Part shown: piece after piece, positions 63,229 through 64,000 of the stretch
How positions within the stretch are numbered: position 1 is the stretch's first letter
Layout: each line of letters opens with the position of its first letter
NCBI GenBank assembly: GCA_963740205.1
Contig: CAVUDD010000005.1
Span: forward strand, 248,001-312,000
DNA length: 64,000 nucleotides
From: UBA2137 sp963740205
GTDB lineage: Bacteria > Pseudomonadota > Alphaproteobacteria > Micavibrionales > Micavibrionaceae
Direction of reading: 5' to 3'
Made by a program: the position numbers and the translations under genes
The notes under the pieces: generated by a model
Told to the model about the DNA's origin: nothing
Seen by the model: the letters and a program-made list of their open reading frames with translations, nothing else
Database searches by the model: none

Positions 63229-64000
63229 GTGCTTTTTTATCCAACGAGGGGGCTTTTGCCCGTTTGCAAGATTTTGATGCTATGCCTTTTTATTGTTGCC
63301 TTAGGGGCGATGATGAGCGTAGAGGCGCAAGCGCAAGACGCGGTTGAAGAGCCAACCGAAGAGGATGCAGGGTTTGGAGCGATATTTGATGTCAGAAGCA
63401 TCGATCGTGAACCCGAATCAATAACATTTGTTCCAGTTGGTGAAAGAAACTTTCCTGACCTCTCGCCAAAAGGCATGATACTTGGCAGCTTGATTGTATT
63501 GCCGAGGCTCACTGTCACCGAAACATATAATGACAACATATTTGCAAGTAGTGAAACAGGCGCCAGTGAAGCTGTGTCTGATATTTATACGACATTTGCA
63601 CCATCAATTAGTTTGAGAACAATTAAAGACAGGCACTTCTTTGGCTTGCAGGCTAGTGCAGAAGTTTTCCGCTATCTAGAAGAAGATTCGGAAAATAGAG
63701 AAAATTACCTTATCGGGGGTGGCGGGCATTTTGAAATCAAACATGATTTGTTACTCCCTTATAATGTGACTTACCAAATAGGTCATCAAGATAGAAGCGA
63801 TAATATCTCTCGCGTATTTACCGCGGAGCCTCTTGAAATTGAAGAACTCTCTGCTGAGGCAGGGTTGAGTTACAAGCCTAATCGTCTTGGCGTTCAGGCC
63901 ATCGGACGTTACATTGCAAAGCGTTTTGAGGATGGGGTTTCAATAAATGATCCTAATTTCCAAGTGGTAAGAAGCGACGCTGACTTTGATACAAAAGAGC
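63229..64000 (+). CDS. Outer-membrane beta-barrel protein, partial
   Basis: An open frame of 257 codons runs to the right edge. It starts at GTG 63229 with AGAGCGG upstream, and its N-terminus is a signal peptide (KILMLCLFIVALGAMMSVEAQA). It continues with an acidic linker and then strand-rich sequence with barrel features: LIVLPRLTVTETYNDNIFA, RHFFGLQASAEVFRYLEED, LLLPYNVTYQIGHQDRSDN and LGVQAIGRYIAKRFED. The NDNIFA motif recalls the BBP2-type (Pfam PF10082) beta-barrel of exopolysaccharide loci. The C-terminus is outside the window. Confidence 0.75.
   Translation, partial: MLFYPTRGLLPVCKILMLCLFIVALGAMMSVEAQAQDAVEEPTEEDAGFGAIFDVRSIDREPESITFVPVGERNFPDLSPKGMILGSLIVLPRLTVTETYNDNIFASSETGASEAVSDIYTTFAPSISLRTIKDRHFFGLQASAEVFRYLEEDSENRENYLIGGGGHFEIKHDLLLPYNVTYQIGHQDRSDNISRVFTAEPLEIEELSAEAGLSYKPNRLGVQAIGRYIAKRFEDGVSINDPNFQVVRSDADFDTKE

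Overview
The window is a chromosomal segment of a free-living alphaproteobacterium with low GC content (roughly 40-45% by eye, not counted). The strongest clue is gene order. The blocks hemE-hemH-hemJ-rho, mnmE-mnmG-rsmG-parA-parB, lptE-holA, dnaQ-coaE-ppsR next to secB, and rnd-kdsD-lptC-lptA are the arrangement found around the replication origin and in the core of alphaproteobacterial genomes. A full LPS-export, fatty-acid, heme and surface-polysaccharide gene set argues against a reduced Rickettsiales endosymbiont. A lineage near Micavibrionales or Rhodospirillales is possible, but this is only a guess. I saw no CRISPR array, transposase, integrase or phage gene.

Layout. (1) 1-11.3 kb: ahcY, a TrxB-like ferredoxin-NADP reductase, thrS, a porin, a DUF3576 lipoprotein, leuS, lptE and holA. 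(2) 11.3-25.3 kb: the origin-proximal block parB-parA-rsmG-mnmG-mnmE, then a multi-zinc-finger membrane protein, an L,D-transpeptidase, rho and hemJ-hemH-hemE, all but the zinc-finger gene on the minus strand. Three perfect and one near-perfect parS sites lie inside the rsmG, mnmG and mnmE coding regions. The AT-rich gap beside hemE looks like oriC. (3) 25.3-28.5 kb: an unknown conserved gene beside the putative origin, a BI-1 protein, mscL, a YegP-like protein, tRNA-Ala(GGC) and two small envelope proteins. (4) 28.5-37.5 kb: a surface-polysaccharide region (glycosyltransferase, flippase, TylF-type methyltransferase, sulfotransferase, acetyltransferase, O-antigen ligase and an LPTD-type protein) also holding MscS and CorA/ZntB channels. 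(5) 37.5-46.7 kb: YihY, MltA, Tim44-like, secB, dnaQ, coaE, ppsR and two tandem related genes of uncertain function. (6) 46.7-56.9 kb: asparagine synthetase, dps, mltG, a transglutaminase-like protein, two tandem O-antigen-ligase paralogues and fabF-acpP-fabG-fabD. (7) 57.2-64 kb: lptA-lptC-kdsD-rnd, trkH, a receiver/degenerate-GGDEF protein and the start of a beta-barrel protein.

Functionally the window combines chromosome replication and segregation (oriC, parS, ParAB, HolA, DnaQ) with envelope construction: LPS transport by LptA, LptC and LptE, Kdo precursor from KdsD, murein remodelling by MltA, MltG and an L,D-transpeptidase, fatty acids, and polysaccharide assembly, modification and ligation.

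Sequence quality matters here. Several otherwise conserved genes are broken by single-base indels or stops: FNR, porin, the DUF3576 3' end, an entericidin-like lipoprotein, one O-antigen ligase and the LPTD protein. leuS carries at least a dozen frame changes within about 1.4 kb. Because leuS is essential and the shifted fragments still read as conserved LeuRS sequence, assembly error is the likeliest cause. Functional conclusions for those loci assume the frame is restored.
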